From Bradyrhizobium sp. ISRA430 (GTDB lineage: Bacteria; Pseudomonadota; Alphaproteobacteria; Rhizobiales; Xanthobacteraceae), in assembly GCF_029909975.1 (NCBI RefSeq), contig NZ_CP094516.1, positions 8,472,501 through 8,536,500 on the forward strand: DNA of 64,000 bases. Reading direction: 5' to 3'. Each line of letters opens with the position of its first letter. The stretch's first letter is position 1. This document shows, one piece after another, positions 36,789-44,282 of the stretch. The notes under the pieces were generated by a model. The model was not told the origin of the DNA. It did not search any database and saw only the letters and a list, made by a program, of their open reading frames with translations. Position numbers and translations under genes: made by a program.

Positions 36789-37080
36789 TCAACTTCGCGC
36801 CTTCCTCACGCGCCGCTTCTTGACCCGCTTCAGCGGCACATCAAACCGCGGGTTCTCGCCGTCGAGGTCAAACAATTCGTCGCGGTGCGCGCCGAGCAAC
36901 TCGCTCGACCGCAGCATGGTCACTAGCTCGAACTTCAGCGCCAGCCGCGTTCTGCGATCCCATGACCGCATCAAATTCTCATCGTCGAGGCCTGCCAGAA
37001 TATCTTGATCTCGTCCTCGGAAAGGACGCGGGTGCGGGCATCGAGCTTCGGCAGATTGATGTGTTCTCCCACGCCTCCAG
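36789..37080 (-). pseudogene. Tyrosine recombinase (phage-type integrase) fragment, frameshifted
   Basis: Two adjoining minus-strand frames read as one integrase. The first contains INLPKLDARTRVLSEDEIKIFWQA and ends at a stop near 36971. The second continues DDENLMRSWDRRTRLALKF, then ELVTMLRSSELLGAHRDEL and RFDVPLKRVKKRRV. This corresponds to the start of the catalytic domain, with the first catalytic arginine expected in the LRSSELLG segment. A one-base shift around 36985 joins them. The C-terminal H-x-x-R and tyrosine parts are missing. It marks a decayed mobile element; no attachment site or tRNA was found nearby. Confidence 0.7.
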
Positions 37081-37318
37081 CCGGGGCCGCATCTCGCCGT
37101 CCGGCTTGCGGACGGGCGTCTTCATCCAGTTGATCCGCTCCTCGATGATCGATTTCCCTCTGGCCTCTCTCACTCCCCTGAATTGACGGTGCCGTCCGCC
37201 CTGCCGCCGCCCCCTCAGCCAAGCGGGGCCGCAAGTGCAGCGTCATCCTGACCGACCGCATGTGCGAGAAGCGGGTGACTGAGCGCACCAAATCTACGAC
37301 CGCAAATGCCCCGGCCTC

Positions 37319-37388
37319 GGCGCAGCGAAGTAATCCAGAATCCCTCCGCGGCAGCAGCCTGGATTGCTTCGCTTCGCTCGCAATGACG
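37319..37388. repeat. Dispersed palindromic repeat copy
   Basis: GCGCAGCGAAGTAATCC on the left is the imperfect reverse complement of GGATTGCTTCGCTTCGC on the right, with a GC-rich loop between. The right end runs into CGCTCGCAATGACG, shared with copies at 25688-25709 and 53557-53580. Confidence 0.7.
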
Positions 37389-37420
37389 ATGTGGACACAG
37401 GTGCACGCCAGAACTTCGGT

Positions 37421-37576
37421 CGTCATGCCCGGGGCTTGCCGTCTTCGCTGAAGCTACGCCGGCCCAACACCGGTAGCCGGCGAAGCCTCGGCGGAGCCGG
37501 GTCCCGGACATCCACATCTACCCTCACGTGCGGTGATGCGTGGATGGCCGGGGACAAGCCCGGCCATGATGAAGTG
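37421..37576. repeat. Second type of dispersed inverted repeat
   Basis: The element starts CGTCATGCCCGGGGCTTG and ends GACAAGCCCGGCCATGATG, giving an imperfect terminal inverted repeat about 155 bp overall. An internal CCGGACATCCACATC pairs partly with GATGCGTGGATGGCCGG. It has no coding capacity and looks like a miniature palindromic repeat. Confidence 0.6.
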
Positions 37577-37586
37577 ACCGCTCGTC

Positions 37587-38963
37587 TCAGGAGAAGAACG
37601 CGATCTTCTCCGCCTGGGTCATGCGGCGGATCGGGGCGAGGGGATCGTTCGCGGGAGCGCGGGGCTTTTGCAGGATGCCGCTAGCGAGAATGGTTGCGCC
37701 GAGCGAAGGCTCGGGCAGGGGGGACGGCATGGGCAGCGTCGCGGTCGGCGCCATGGGGAATGTCGCCGTGACTGCCACGGCCGGGGCCGGATGCTCCATC
37801 ACCTCAGCCGCAGCCTCGGCGATCGCGTCGGTGAGGCGCGCGAGCGATTCAGCCGCAATCGGCGCCTCGACAGCCGGCGCCTGTGCTGCAATCGGCGCGA
37901 CGGCAGGCTCTTCCTCGATCGGTGCGACGGCCGGCTCGGCTGCGATCGGCTCAGCGACGTCAGCGGCCATCGGCTCGCGGATGTCCGCGGGCATCTCCAT
38001 CGGCTCGATGATCTCGTCGAAATCCGGATCGGGCGCGGCCATCTCGAATGCGATCCGCTCGAGCACGGCTTCGTCCTCGGCCTCCGCGGCGGCATCGAAC
38101 GGAAGCTCCGTCATCTCCGCGATCGCAGCAGGTTCAACGAGGCTCTCTTCAGCCGCGACCTGGCTTTCGGCAACGATCTCCGGCTCAACCGCGACGTCCA
38201 TCGCTTCGTCAGCGCCGGAGTTCGCCTCGGTGGCGCCGATCTCTTCAAGGGCCGCTTCAGGCTCGGCCGGCGCTGCAACGCCCTGCGGCGCCTCCGTAAA
38301 GGCCGTGGGCGCTTCGCTGGCCATTGCGGCAGGTGCAGCCTCGACAGCCGCTGCTTCCACCACAGTCGGCGCTTCCTGCACCGGAGCCGACGAAGGACGT
38401 GCGGCTGTCTGCGGCGCTGCGCTGCCGTCAACGTCGGTCTGCTCGATCCGGTCCTTGAGCAGATCGAAGGCGGCCTTGAGCTCGGTGCGCAGGTCGATGG
38501 TCGAGACCTGCGTGCAGGCGCTCTCGATCGAGGCGAGCTGCGAATCAATCAGGTCGCAGATTCGCCCGTCGGCGCCGATCTCGCGCCAGCGCCAGGAGAT
38601 CTCCTTGATGATGCGGACGCCGCGCTGGATCGGCGCGAGGGCCGCCTCGATCGCCGACGGATTGAACGCCGCGGCGGCTGCGCCTTCGGTGTCCTCGACC
38701 GCGCGGCGGATCGCCACCAGCGCCTCGGGCAGGCGATCCTCGATGACAGGTTGCCGCTGCGCCGCAAGGGTTTCTTCGATTTTCGCGACCGCATCAAGCA
38801 CCATGCGGGTGTCGGCATTTCGGTTGCGCTTGGCGTATTCGCCGAGGAACCAGCGGCCGCGCGCAGTCTCCATGAAGGCTTCGCGGATCGCGTCGTAGTC
38901 CTGCTCGTTCGGCTCGGCCGCGCGGGCAGACATGGGCGAGAGGGCAAATGCTTCAGTGGCCAT
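37587..38963 (-). CDS. Hypothetical protein with conserved N-terminus and long acidic disordered tail
   Basis: The 458-residue cytoplasmic protein falls into three parts. Residues 1 to about 170 are helical and well ordered, with DYDAIREAFMETARGRWFL and EYAKRNRNADTRMVLDAVAK, a pattern I associate with a conserved Hyphomicrobiales family of unknown role. Residues of about 175-430 are very rich in Ala, Glu, Pro and Val and surely disordered. The last 20 residues (LAPIRRMTQAEKIAFFS) look conserved again, as a possible short interaction motif. The ATG at 38963 is preferred over one 16 codons upstream. It is divergent from the MFS transporter. Confidence 0.75.
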   Translation of the reverse strand: MATEAFALSPMSARAAEPNEQDYDAIREAFMETARGRWFLGEYAKRNRNADTRMVLDAVAKIEETLAAQRQPVIEDRLPEALVAIRRAVEDTEGAAAAAFNPSAIEAALAPIQRGVRIIKEISWRWREIGADGRICDLIDSQLASIESACTQVSTIDLRTELKAAFDLLKDRIEQTDVDGSAAPQTAARPSSAPVQEAPTVVEAAAVEAAPAAMASEAPTAFTEAPQGVAAPAEPEAALEEIGATEANSGADEAMDVAVEPEIVAESQVAAEESLVEPAAIAEMTELPFDAAAEAEDEAVLERIAFEMAAPDPDFDEIIEPMEMPADIREPMAADVAEPIAAEPAVAPIEEEPAVAPIAAQAPAVEAPIAAESLARLTDAIAEAAAEVMEHPAPAVAVTATFPMAPTATLPMPSPLPEPSLGATILASGILQKPRAPANDPLAPIRRMTQAEKIAFFS

Positions 38964-39038
38964 GGCAATCTCGTCGCGCAAATCAGTGCGCGTTACAGTA
39001 ACGATCACCACGATATCGACCGAATCGCAATTGGTTTG

Positions 39039-40235
39039 ATGGCACCCGAATCACAAATCCCCGTTGCTGCACCTCTGAAGCAGCGATTCGCCGTACGCCT
39101 GGCGCTGTTCTATTCGGCGGTGTTCGCGGTGTCGGGCGCTCATCTGCCGTTCTTCTCGGTCTGGCTGAAAGCGATCGGCATCGATGCGGCCTGGATCGGC
39201 GTTATCATGGCGCTGCCGGCGATGACGCGTTTTACCACGCTGCCTTACGCAACCGCTTTGGCCGAAAAGCGCCGCGCCATTCGCGCCGGCATGATGGTGT
39301 CGGTGTTCGCGACCGCCGCGGGCTTTGCCGTGCTCGGCCTGCAGCAACAGCCGCTGGCGCTGTTCCTGGTCTACGCTGTGACCTGCGTGCTCTGGACGCC
39401 GACGATCCCGCTGACTGATGCTTATGCATTGCGTGGCGTCGCTCACTACAAGCTCGACTATGGGCCGGTGCGGCTGTGGGGCTCGGCGGCCTTCGCCGCC
39501 GGTTCTCTCGCTTGCGGCTTTCTGGTCGACACGATAGCCGCGCGCGACCTGATCTGGGTCATCGTCGCGCTTGCCGTCGTCGCCGCGCTCGCAAGCCTCC
39601 TGCTTCAGCCGCTCGACGATGTGCGGCGAAAGGGCGCGGAGCTGCGCGGCGGAACGGCACTGCTGCGCGATCCCGCCTTCTGGGCCATCATCGTCTCGGC
39701 TGCGCTGATCCAGGACAGCCATGTCGCCTACTATACATTTTCGGCGATCAACTGGCGGGCCCACGGCCTCGGCGGGCTAACCATCGCGGGCCTGTGGACG
39801 CTCGGCGTGATCGCCGAGATTTGCGTCTTCGCGCTGTCGCGCCGCTTCTCGCTGCACGCCTCGTCACTCATGGCGATCGGCGGTGCGGGCGCCGTCGCGC
39901 GCTGGATCGTCACCGCGAACGAGCCGCCGCTTGCACTGCTCGCGATCGTGCAGCTTGGCCACGGTCTTACCTTCGGCATGACCATCCTCGGCACCATGAG
40001 TCTCCTGGTGCAGCGCGTGCCATCGCATCAGATCGCACGCGGGCAGGGCTACTACGCTGCGTGCATCGGGCTGTTGGGTGCGGCGACCTCGATCGTCTCG
40101 GGCGCGATCTACGCGCGCATCGGCGAGGGCCTGTATTACGTGATGGCTGCGATGGCCGGCGTTGGTGCGCTCGTGATCTGGTCGACGCGGCACCGTCTCA
40201 GGGCTCAGCCCCAGAGCGAGGAGTCCGGCGGATAG
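39039..40235 (+). CDS. MFS transporter (HcaT/PPP-like family)
   Basis: The 398-residue protein has about twelve membrane segments. The motif DYGPVRLWGSAAFAAGSLACG is typical of the phenylpropionate/nucleoside-symporter-like group (MFS_1-like, HcaT). The frame is open far upstream across the opposite-strand hypothetical gene, but that part is only a shadow; the ATG at 39039 begins at the true N-terminus. The ribosome site is weak. Its 3' end overlaps the convergent dipeptide-epimerase-like gene by 31 bp. Substrate unknown; the neighbouring epimerase might suggest peptides, but this is weak. Confidence 0.85.
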   Translation: MAPESQIPVAAPLKQRFAVRLALFYSAVFAVSGAHLPFFSVWLKAIGIDAAWIGVIMALPAMTRFTTLPYATALAEKRRAIRAGMMVSVFATAAGFAVLGLQQQPLALFLVYAVTCVLWTPTIPLTDAYALRGVAHYKLDYGPVRLWGSAAFAAGSLACGFLVDTIAARDLIWVIVALAVVAALASLLLQPLDDVRRKGAELRGGTALLRDPAFWAIIVSAALIQDSHVAYYTFSAINWRAHGLGGLTIAGLWTLGVIAEICVFALSRRFSLHASSLMAIGGAGAVARWIVTANEPPLALLAIVQLGHGLTFGMTILGTMSLLVQRVPSHQIARGQGYYAACIGLLGAATSIVSGAIYARIGEGLYYVMAAMAGVGALVIWSTRHRLRAQPQSEESGG

Positions 40236-41197
40236 ACCAGGCTGCCGTCATAGCGCAGGGCGTGATCGCGATCGCGCGCCAGCAGGAGCGGTCCGTCGAG
40301 ATCGACGAAGCGCGCCTGCGGCGTGACCAGCATCGCGGGTGCCATCGACAGCGAGGTGGCGACCATGCAGCCGACCATGATCTTGAAGCCGAGCGCCTGT
40401 GCCGCATCGGCCATGGCGAGCGCCTCGGTGAGGCCGCCGGTCTTGTCGAGCTTGATGTTCACGGCGTCATAGCGCTCGCGCAAAGGCGCGAGCGAAGAGC
40501 GGTCATGCACGCTCTCATCGGCGCAGACCGCGAGCGGGCGCTTGATCCGTGCCAGCGCGCCGTCCTGCCCGGCCGGCAGCGGCTGCTCTACCAGCGTGAC
40601 GCCGACCGCGGCGCAGGCGGCGAGGTTGCGTTCCAGATTGGCCTCGGTCCAGGCCTCGTTGGCATCGACGATCAGTTCCGATTCGGGGGCGGCCTTGCGC
40701 ACCGCTGCGATCCTGGCTTCGTCGCCATCGCCGCCGAGCTTGATCTTGAGCAGCGGCCGGTGCGCCGCCTTGGCGGTGGCCGTCGCCATCGCCTCCGGGC
40801 TGCCCAGCGAGATCGTGTAGGCCGTGGTGCACTCGCCCGGCACCGGGCGGCCCAGCAGGTTCCAGGCTCGAACGTCCGCTGTCTTGGCTTCCAGGTCGAT
40901 CAGGGCGCAGTCCAGCGCGTTGCGGGCCGCGCCCGGCGGCATAGCCGTTTGCAGGGCCTTCCGGGTGAGGCCCCCGGCAATGGCGTCCTGCATGGCCTGG
41001 AGGGCCCCAAGCGTTCCCTCGGGCGTCTCGCCATAGCGTGGATAAGGAACGCATTCGCCCCGGCCGGTCAGCCCATCCCGGCTAATTTCCGCCACAACGG
41101 TGACGGCCTCTGTCTTGGCACCTCGACTGATCGTGAAGGTCCCGGCGATCGGGAAGCGCTCGATGCGCGCCAACATCGAAAGTTTGCTGGAAGTCAT
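40205..41197 (-). CDS. Dipeptide epimerase-like enolase-superfamily enzyme (L-Ala-D/L-Glu epimerase type)
   Basis: The 330-residue muconate-lactonizing-enzyme subgroup protein has the lysine motif LLKIKLGG, metal ligands in IVDANEAW, VEQPL and CADES, and the second lysine in NIKLDKTGG. This two-lysine arrangement fits the epimerases acting on Ala-Glu dipeptides from murein recycling (YcjG/YkfB). The N-terminal capping domain with GRGECVPYPRYGET is also typical. The ATG at 41197 is preferred to a TTG five codons upstream. The last 31 bp overlap the MFS gene from the other strand. Other dipeptide specificities are possible. Confidence 0.85.
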   Translation of the reverse strand: MTSSKLSMLARIERFPIAGTFTISRGAKTEAVTVVAEISRDGLTGRGECVPYPRYGETPEGTLGALQAMQDAIAGGLTRKALQTAMPPGAARNALDCALIDLEAKTADVRAWNLLGRPVPGECTTAYTISLGSPEAMATATAKAAHRPLLKIKLGGDGDEARIAAVRKAAPESELIVDANEAWTEANLERNLAACAAVGVTLVEQPLPAGQDGALARIKRPLAVCADESVHDRSSLAPLRERYDAVNIKLDKTGGLTEALAMADAAQALGFKIMVGCMVATSLSMAPAMLVTPQARFVDLDGPLLLARDRDHALRYDGSLVYPPDSSLWG

Positions 41198-41340
41198 TTG
41201 GAACTCTGGCAATTTCTGAACCGGCTGGTTACCTGATGCAACTAACAGTGGCTAGTTGGGGGTACCTTCTCTAGGTAGGGGCGCGTGCGCAACCATCTCT
41301 ATTCTTCCGCCTCGGATGCCTCGGCACGGGAGCGGACATC

Positions 41341-42474
41341 TTGAGCGGCGATCCGAAGCTGGAGCGGATTGCCAAAGGCAATGCGCTGGCACTCTGCGCC
41401 ACCGGAACCTGGACCGCGAGCTTCGCGCCGGTCCTGGAGCGGATGGTGGCTGAGGCCGAGAAACTCGCCGGCAGCCCGCAGAGCATTTTCATCGACGTCT
41501 CCGAAGTCGCGAAACTCGACACCTTTGGTGCCTGGCTGATCGAGCGGCTGCGCCGCAGCCTCACGCAAGGTCCCGTCGAGGCGCAGATCGCAGGTCTGTC
41601 GGCGGACTATTCGAGCCTGGTCGACGAAGTGCGGCGGGTGAAGGCGACGCCGGTCGTCGAGACCGGCGCGGTCACGATCACCGGCATGCTGGAGCAGATC
41701 GGCCGGGCCGTGGCTGGTGTTGCCGGCACGGTAGCGGGCCTCGTCGACATGCTCGGCGCGGTGCTTGCGGCGAGCGGCCGCGTGCTGATCCACCCGCGAT
41801 CGCTCCGCCTGACCTCGACCGTGCATCATCTCGAGCAGGTCTGCTGGCGCGCGGTGCCGATCATCGTGCTGATCACCTTCCTGATCGGCTGCATCATCGC
41901 ACAGCAGGGCATCTTCCATTTCCGCAGGTTCGGCGCCGATATCTTCGTCGTCGACATGCTGGGCGTGCTGGTGCTGCGCGAGATCGGCGTCTTGCTGGTC
42001 GCGATCATGGTCGCGGGCCGTTCCGGCAGTGCCTACACCGCCGAGCTCGGCTCGATGAAGATGCGCGAGGAGATCGACGCGCTGCGGACTATGGGTTTTG
42101 ATCCGATCGAGGTCTTGGTGCTGCCGCGCATGCTGGCGCTGGTGCTGGCGCTGCCGATCCTCGCCTTTCTCGGCGCCATGGCGGCGCTCTATGGCGGCGG
42201 GCTGGTGGCGTGGCTCTATGGTGGCGTCGATCCCGAGGCCTTCCTCTTGCGCCTGCGCGACGCCATCTCGATCGACCATTTCATCGTCGGCATCGTGAAG
42301 GCGCCGGTGATGGCCGCCGTGATCGGCATCGTCGCCTGTGTCGAAGGGTTAGCTGTGCAGGGCAGCGCGGAATCGCTCGGGCAGCACACGACGTCGTCTG
42401 TGGTGAAGGGCATCTTCTTCGTCATCGTCATGGACGGCGTGTTCGCCATCTTCTTCGCATCGATCGGAATGTGA
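41341..42474 (+). CDS. mlaE: MlaE-family ABC lipid transporter permease with N-terminal STAS domain
   Basis: The 377-residue protein joins an N-terminal STAS (anti-sigma-antagonist-like) domain of about 110 residues to a MlaE permease domain. In the STAS part, FIDVSEVAKLDTFGAWLIE is recognisable. The permease part has five or six membrane helices and the conserved GRSGSAYTAELGSMKMREEIDAL loop. It is the membrane part of a retrograde or anterograde phospholipid transporter between inner and outer membranes. In Escherichia coli the STAS subunit is a separate protein (MlaB); here it is fused. It starts with TTG after GGGAGCGG and overlaps mlaF by TGATG. Confidence 0.88.
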   Translation: MSGDPKLERIAKGNALALCATGTWTASFAPVLERMVAEAEKLAGSPQSIFIDVSEVAKLDTFGAWLIERLRRSLTQGPVEAQIAGLSADYSSLVDEVRRVKATPVVETGAVTITGMLEQIGRAVAGVAGTVAGLVDMLGAVLAASGRVLIHPRSLRLTSTVHHLEQVCWRAVPIIVLITFLIGCIIAQQGIFHFRRFGADIFVVDMLGVLVLREIGVLLVAIMVAGRSGSAYTAELGSMKMREEIDALRTMGFDPIEVLVLPRMLALVLALPILAFLGAMAALYGGGLVAWLYGGVDPEAFLLRLRDAISIDHFIVGIVKAPVMAAVIGIVACVEGLAVQGSAESLGQHTTSSVVKGIFFVIVMDGVFAIFFASIGM

Positions 42475-43259
42475 TGATGGCGCAAGAAATCCAAACCGCG
42501 ATTCAAAATCCCATCATCCGCGTCCGCGACATCACCGTGCAGTTCGGCGCGACGCGCGTGCTCGACGGCCTCAATCTCGACGTCAAGCGCGGCGAGATCC
42601 TCGGCTTCGTCGGCCCGTCGGGCGCGGGCAAATCGGTGCTGACGCGCACCATCATCGGCCTCGTGCCGAAGGTCGCCGGCCGCATCGAGGTGTTCGGCGT
42701 CGATCTCGATGCGTCCGGCGGCGCAGAGCGCCGCGGCGTCGAACGGCGCTGGGGCGTGCTGTTTCAGCAGGGCGCGCTGTTCTCCTCGCTGACCGTACGG
42801 CAGAACATCCAGTTTCCGATGCGCGAATATCTGCGGGTGTCGCAGCGGCTGATGGACGAGATCACCATCGCCAAGCTCATCATGGTCGGCCTCAAGCCCG
42901 AGGTCGCCGAGCGCTTCCCGTCGGAGCTCTCCGGCGGCATGATCAAGCGCGTGGCGCTGGCGCGGGCGCTGTCGCTCGATCCGGACCTTGTCTTCCTGGA
43001 TGAGCCGACTTCTGGCCTCGATCCGATCGGCGCCGGCGATTTCGACGAGCTGGTCAGGACCCTGCAGCGTACTTTGGGCCTGACCGTTTTCATGGTAACC
43101 CACGACCTCGACAGCCTCTACACAGCCTGTGACCGCATCGCCGTTTTAGGGAACGGTAAGATCATTGCGGCAGGGTCGATGGCCGACATGCAGGCCTCGC
43201 AGCATCCCTGGCTGAGGCAGTATTTTCATGGCAAGCGCGCCCGCGCGGTCATGGGTTGA
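42474..43259 (+). CDS. mlaF: ABC transporter ATP-binding protein MlaF
   Basis: The 261-residue ATPase has Walker A GPSGAGKS at residues 47-54, signature LSGGMIKRVALARAL, Walker B LVFLDEPTSGLDP and the switch histidine in MVTHD. The variant signature with GMIKR is characteristic of MlaF-type ATPases. The ATG overlaps the mlaE stop (TGATG), with a second ATG immediately after. It energises lipid movement through MlaE. Confidence 0.92.
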   Translation: MMAQEIQTAIQNPIIRVRDITVQFGATRVLDGLNLDVKRGEILGFVGPSGAGKSVLTRTIIGLVPKVAGRIEVFGVDLDASGGAERRGVERRWGVLFQQGALFSSLTVRQNIQFPMREYLRVSQRLMDEITIAKLIMVGLKPEVAERFPSELSGGMIKRVALARALSLDPDLVFLDEPTSGLDPIGAGDFDELVRTLQRTLGLTVFMVTHDLDSLYTACDRIAVLGNGKIIAAGSMADMQASQHPWLRQYFHGKRARAVMG

Positions 43260-43275
43260 GTAGCCGGAGCACCTG

Positions 43276-44154
43276 ATGGAAACGCGGGCGAATTACGTAC
43301 TGATCGGGTCGTTCACGCTGGCGGTGATCGCCGCTGCGATCGGCTTCGTGCTGTGGTTTCAGTCGCTGCACACCACCAAGCAGCGCAGTCCCCTGCGTGT
43401 CGTGTTCGAGGGACCGGCGGCCGGCCTGCGCAATGGCGGTAGCGTCAACTTCAACGGTATCAGGGTAGGTGAAGTTGTTTCGGTGAAGCTGGACAACCCG
43501 CGGCGGGTTGTCGCACTCGCCATGGTCGAGAACAATGCCCCGATCCGCAAGGACACCCTGGTCGGCCTGGAATTCCAGGGTCTAACCGGCGTCGCCGCGA
43601 TCTCGCTCAAGGGCGGCGAGGAGGCCGCGCCCGCGCCGCCGCTCGACGAAGACGGCATCCCGACGCTGACGGCCGACCCGAACAAGCTCCAGGATGTCAC
43701 CGAGGCGATCCGCGGCACGCTCCAGAACATCAACAAGCTTGTCGCCGACAATCAGGAATCGGTGAAGAAGTCGCTGAGGAACCTCGAGACTTTCACCAAC
43801 TCGCTGGCGCGCAACTCCGAGAGGGTCGACGCCGTGATGGCCAAGGTCGACGGCGTGATGCTCAAGGCCGACAACCTCATGCTCGGCCTCAATACGCTCG
43901 CCGGCGGCAAGGACGGTGGCGAGCTATTCCAGGCGGTGAAGTCGATCCGCGAGCTCGCCGATGACTTCGACAAGCGCTCCGGTGCGCTGATGGCCGACGG
44001 CCGCCGCACACTCGGCGACATCAGTCGCGCCGTGAACAATTTCGACCGCAACCCCACGCGCGTGCTTTTCGGCGCCAGCAACAGCACGCAGGCCGCGCCG
44101 CCACCGGCCGAGCCGCCGAAGCCCACGTCTTCGAACGAGCGCCGGCGGCAGTAG
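43276..44154 (+). CDS. MlaD-family MCE domain protein
   Basis: The 292-residue protein has one N-terminal membrane helix (about residues 8-29) and a periplasmic MCE domain (about 40-115; VVFEGPAAGLRNGGSVNFNG). A long helical region follows, then a Pro/Ser-rich tail. It is the lipid-binding hexamer subunit of the MlaE-F-D transporter. It begins 16 bp after mlaF, completing the operon. No MlaC-like periplasmic carrier follows. The helical C-terminal half is longer than in Escherichia coli MlaD, like those of alphaproteobacterial and chloroplast TGD2-type relatives. Confidence 0.9.
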   Translation: METRANYVLIGSFTLAVIAAAIGFVLWFQSLHTTKQRSPLRVVFEGPAAGLRNGGSVNFNGIRVGEVVSVKLDNPRRVVALAMVENNAPIRKDTLVGLEFQGLTGVAAISLKGGEEAAPAPPLDEDGIPTLTADPNKLQDVTEAIRGTLQNINKLVADNQESVKKSLRNLETFTNSLARNSERVDAVMAKVDGVMLKADNLMLGLNTLAGGKDGGELFQAVKSIRELADDFDKRSGALMADGRRTLGDISRAVNNFDRNPTRVLFGASNSTQAAPPPAEPPKPTSSNERRRQ

Positions 44155-44159
44155 AGGGC

Positions 44160-44272
44160 GCGAATGGCGCGTGGCGAATAGCCATAGGGCCCTCCACACA
44201 GCGTCGATCCAAAACAAAACGGAGCCCGCGAGGGCTCCGTTTTTCATGCGCTATTCGCTACTCGCCATTCGC
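44160..44272. repeat. Long imperfect inverted repeat flanking a terminator
   Basis: Twenty-three-base arms at 44160-44182 and 44250-44272 match in 21 positions as reverse complements. The left arm begins GCGAATGGCGCGTGG; the right ends CTCGCCATTCGC. The inner space contains the bidirectional terminator. Confidence 0.75.
44213..44246. terminator. Bidirectional terminator between mlaD and the polar-growth gene
   Basis: ACGGAGCCC (44219-44227) and GGGCTCCGT (44232-44240) form a nine-base-pair stem with loop GCGA. An A-rich run precedes it and TTTTT follows, between convergent genes. Confidence 0.85.
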
Positions 44273-44282
44273 GAGCTTCGTC

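Larger units (their letters stand above)
36559..37586. other. Gene-poor accessory stretch with integrase remnant and repeats
   Basis: About 1 kb without an intact gene. It contains the broken integrase (36789-37080), a short protein-like minus-strand piece around 36718-36810 (EEAHRLWAIKQRG), and two palindromic repeat elements at 37319-37388 and 37421-37576. Confidence 0.6.

Noticed and set aside
37621..38898. 425-codon plus-strand frame and the long upstream part of the MFS reading frame
   Set aside because: Both are mirror frames of the Ala/Glu-rich disordered protein on the minus strand. Low-complexity, GC-rich DNA lacks stop codons in several frames.
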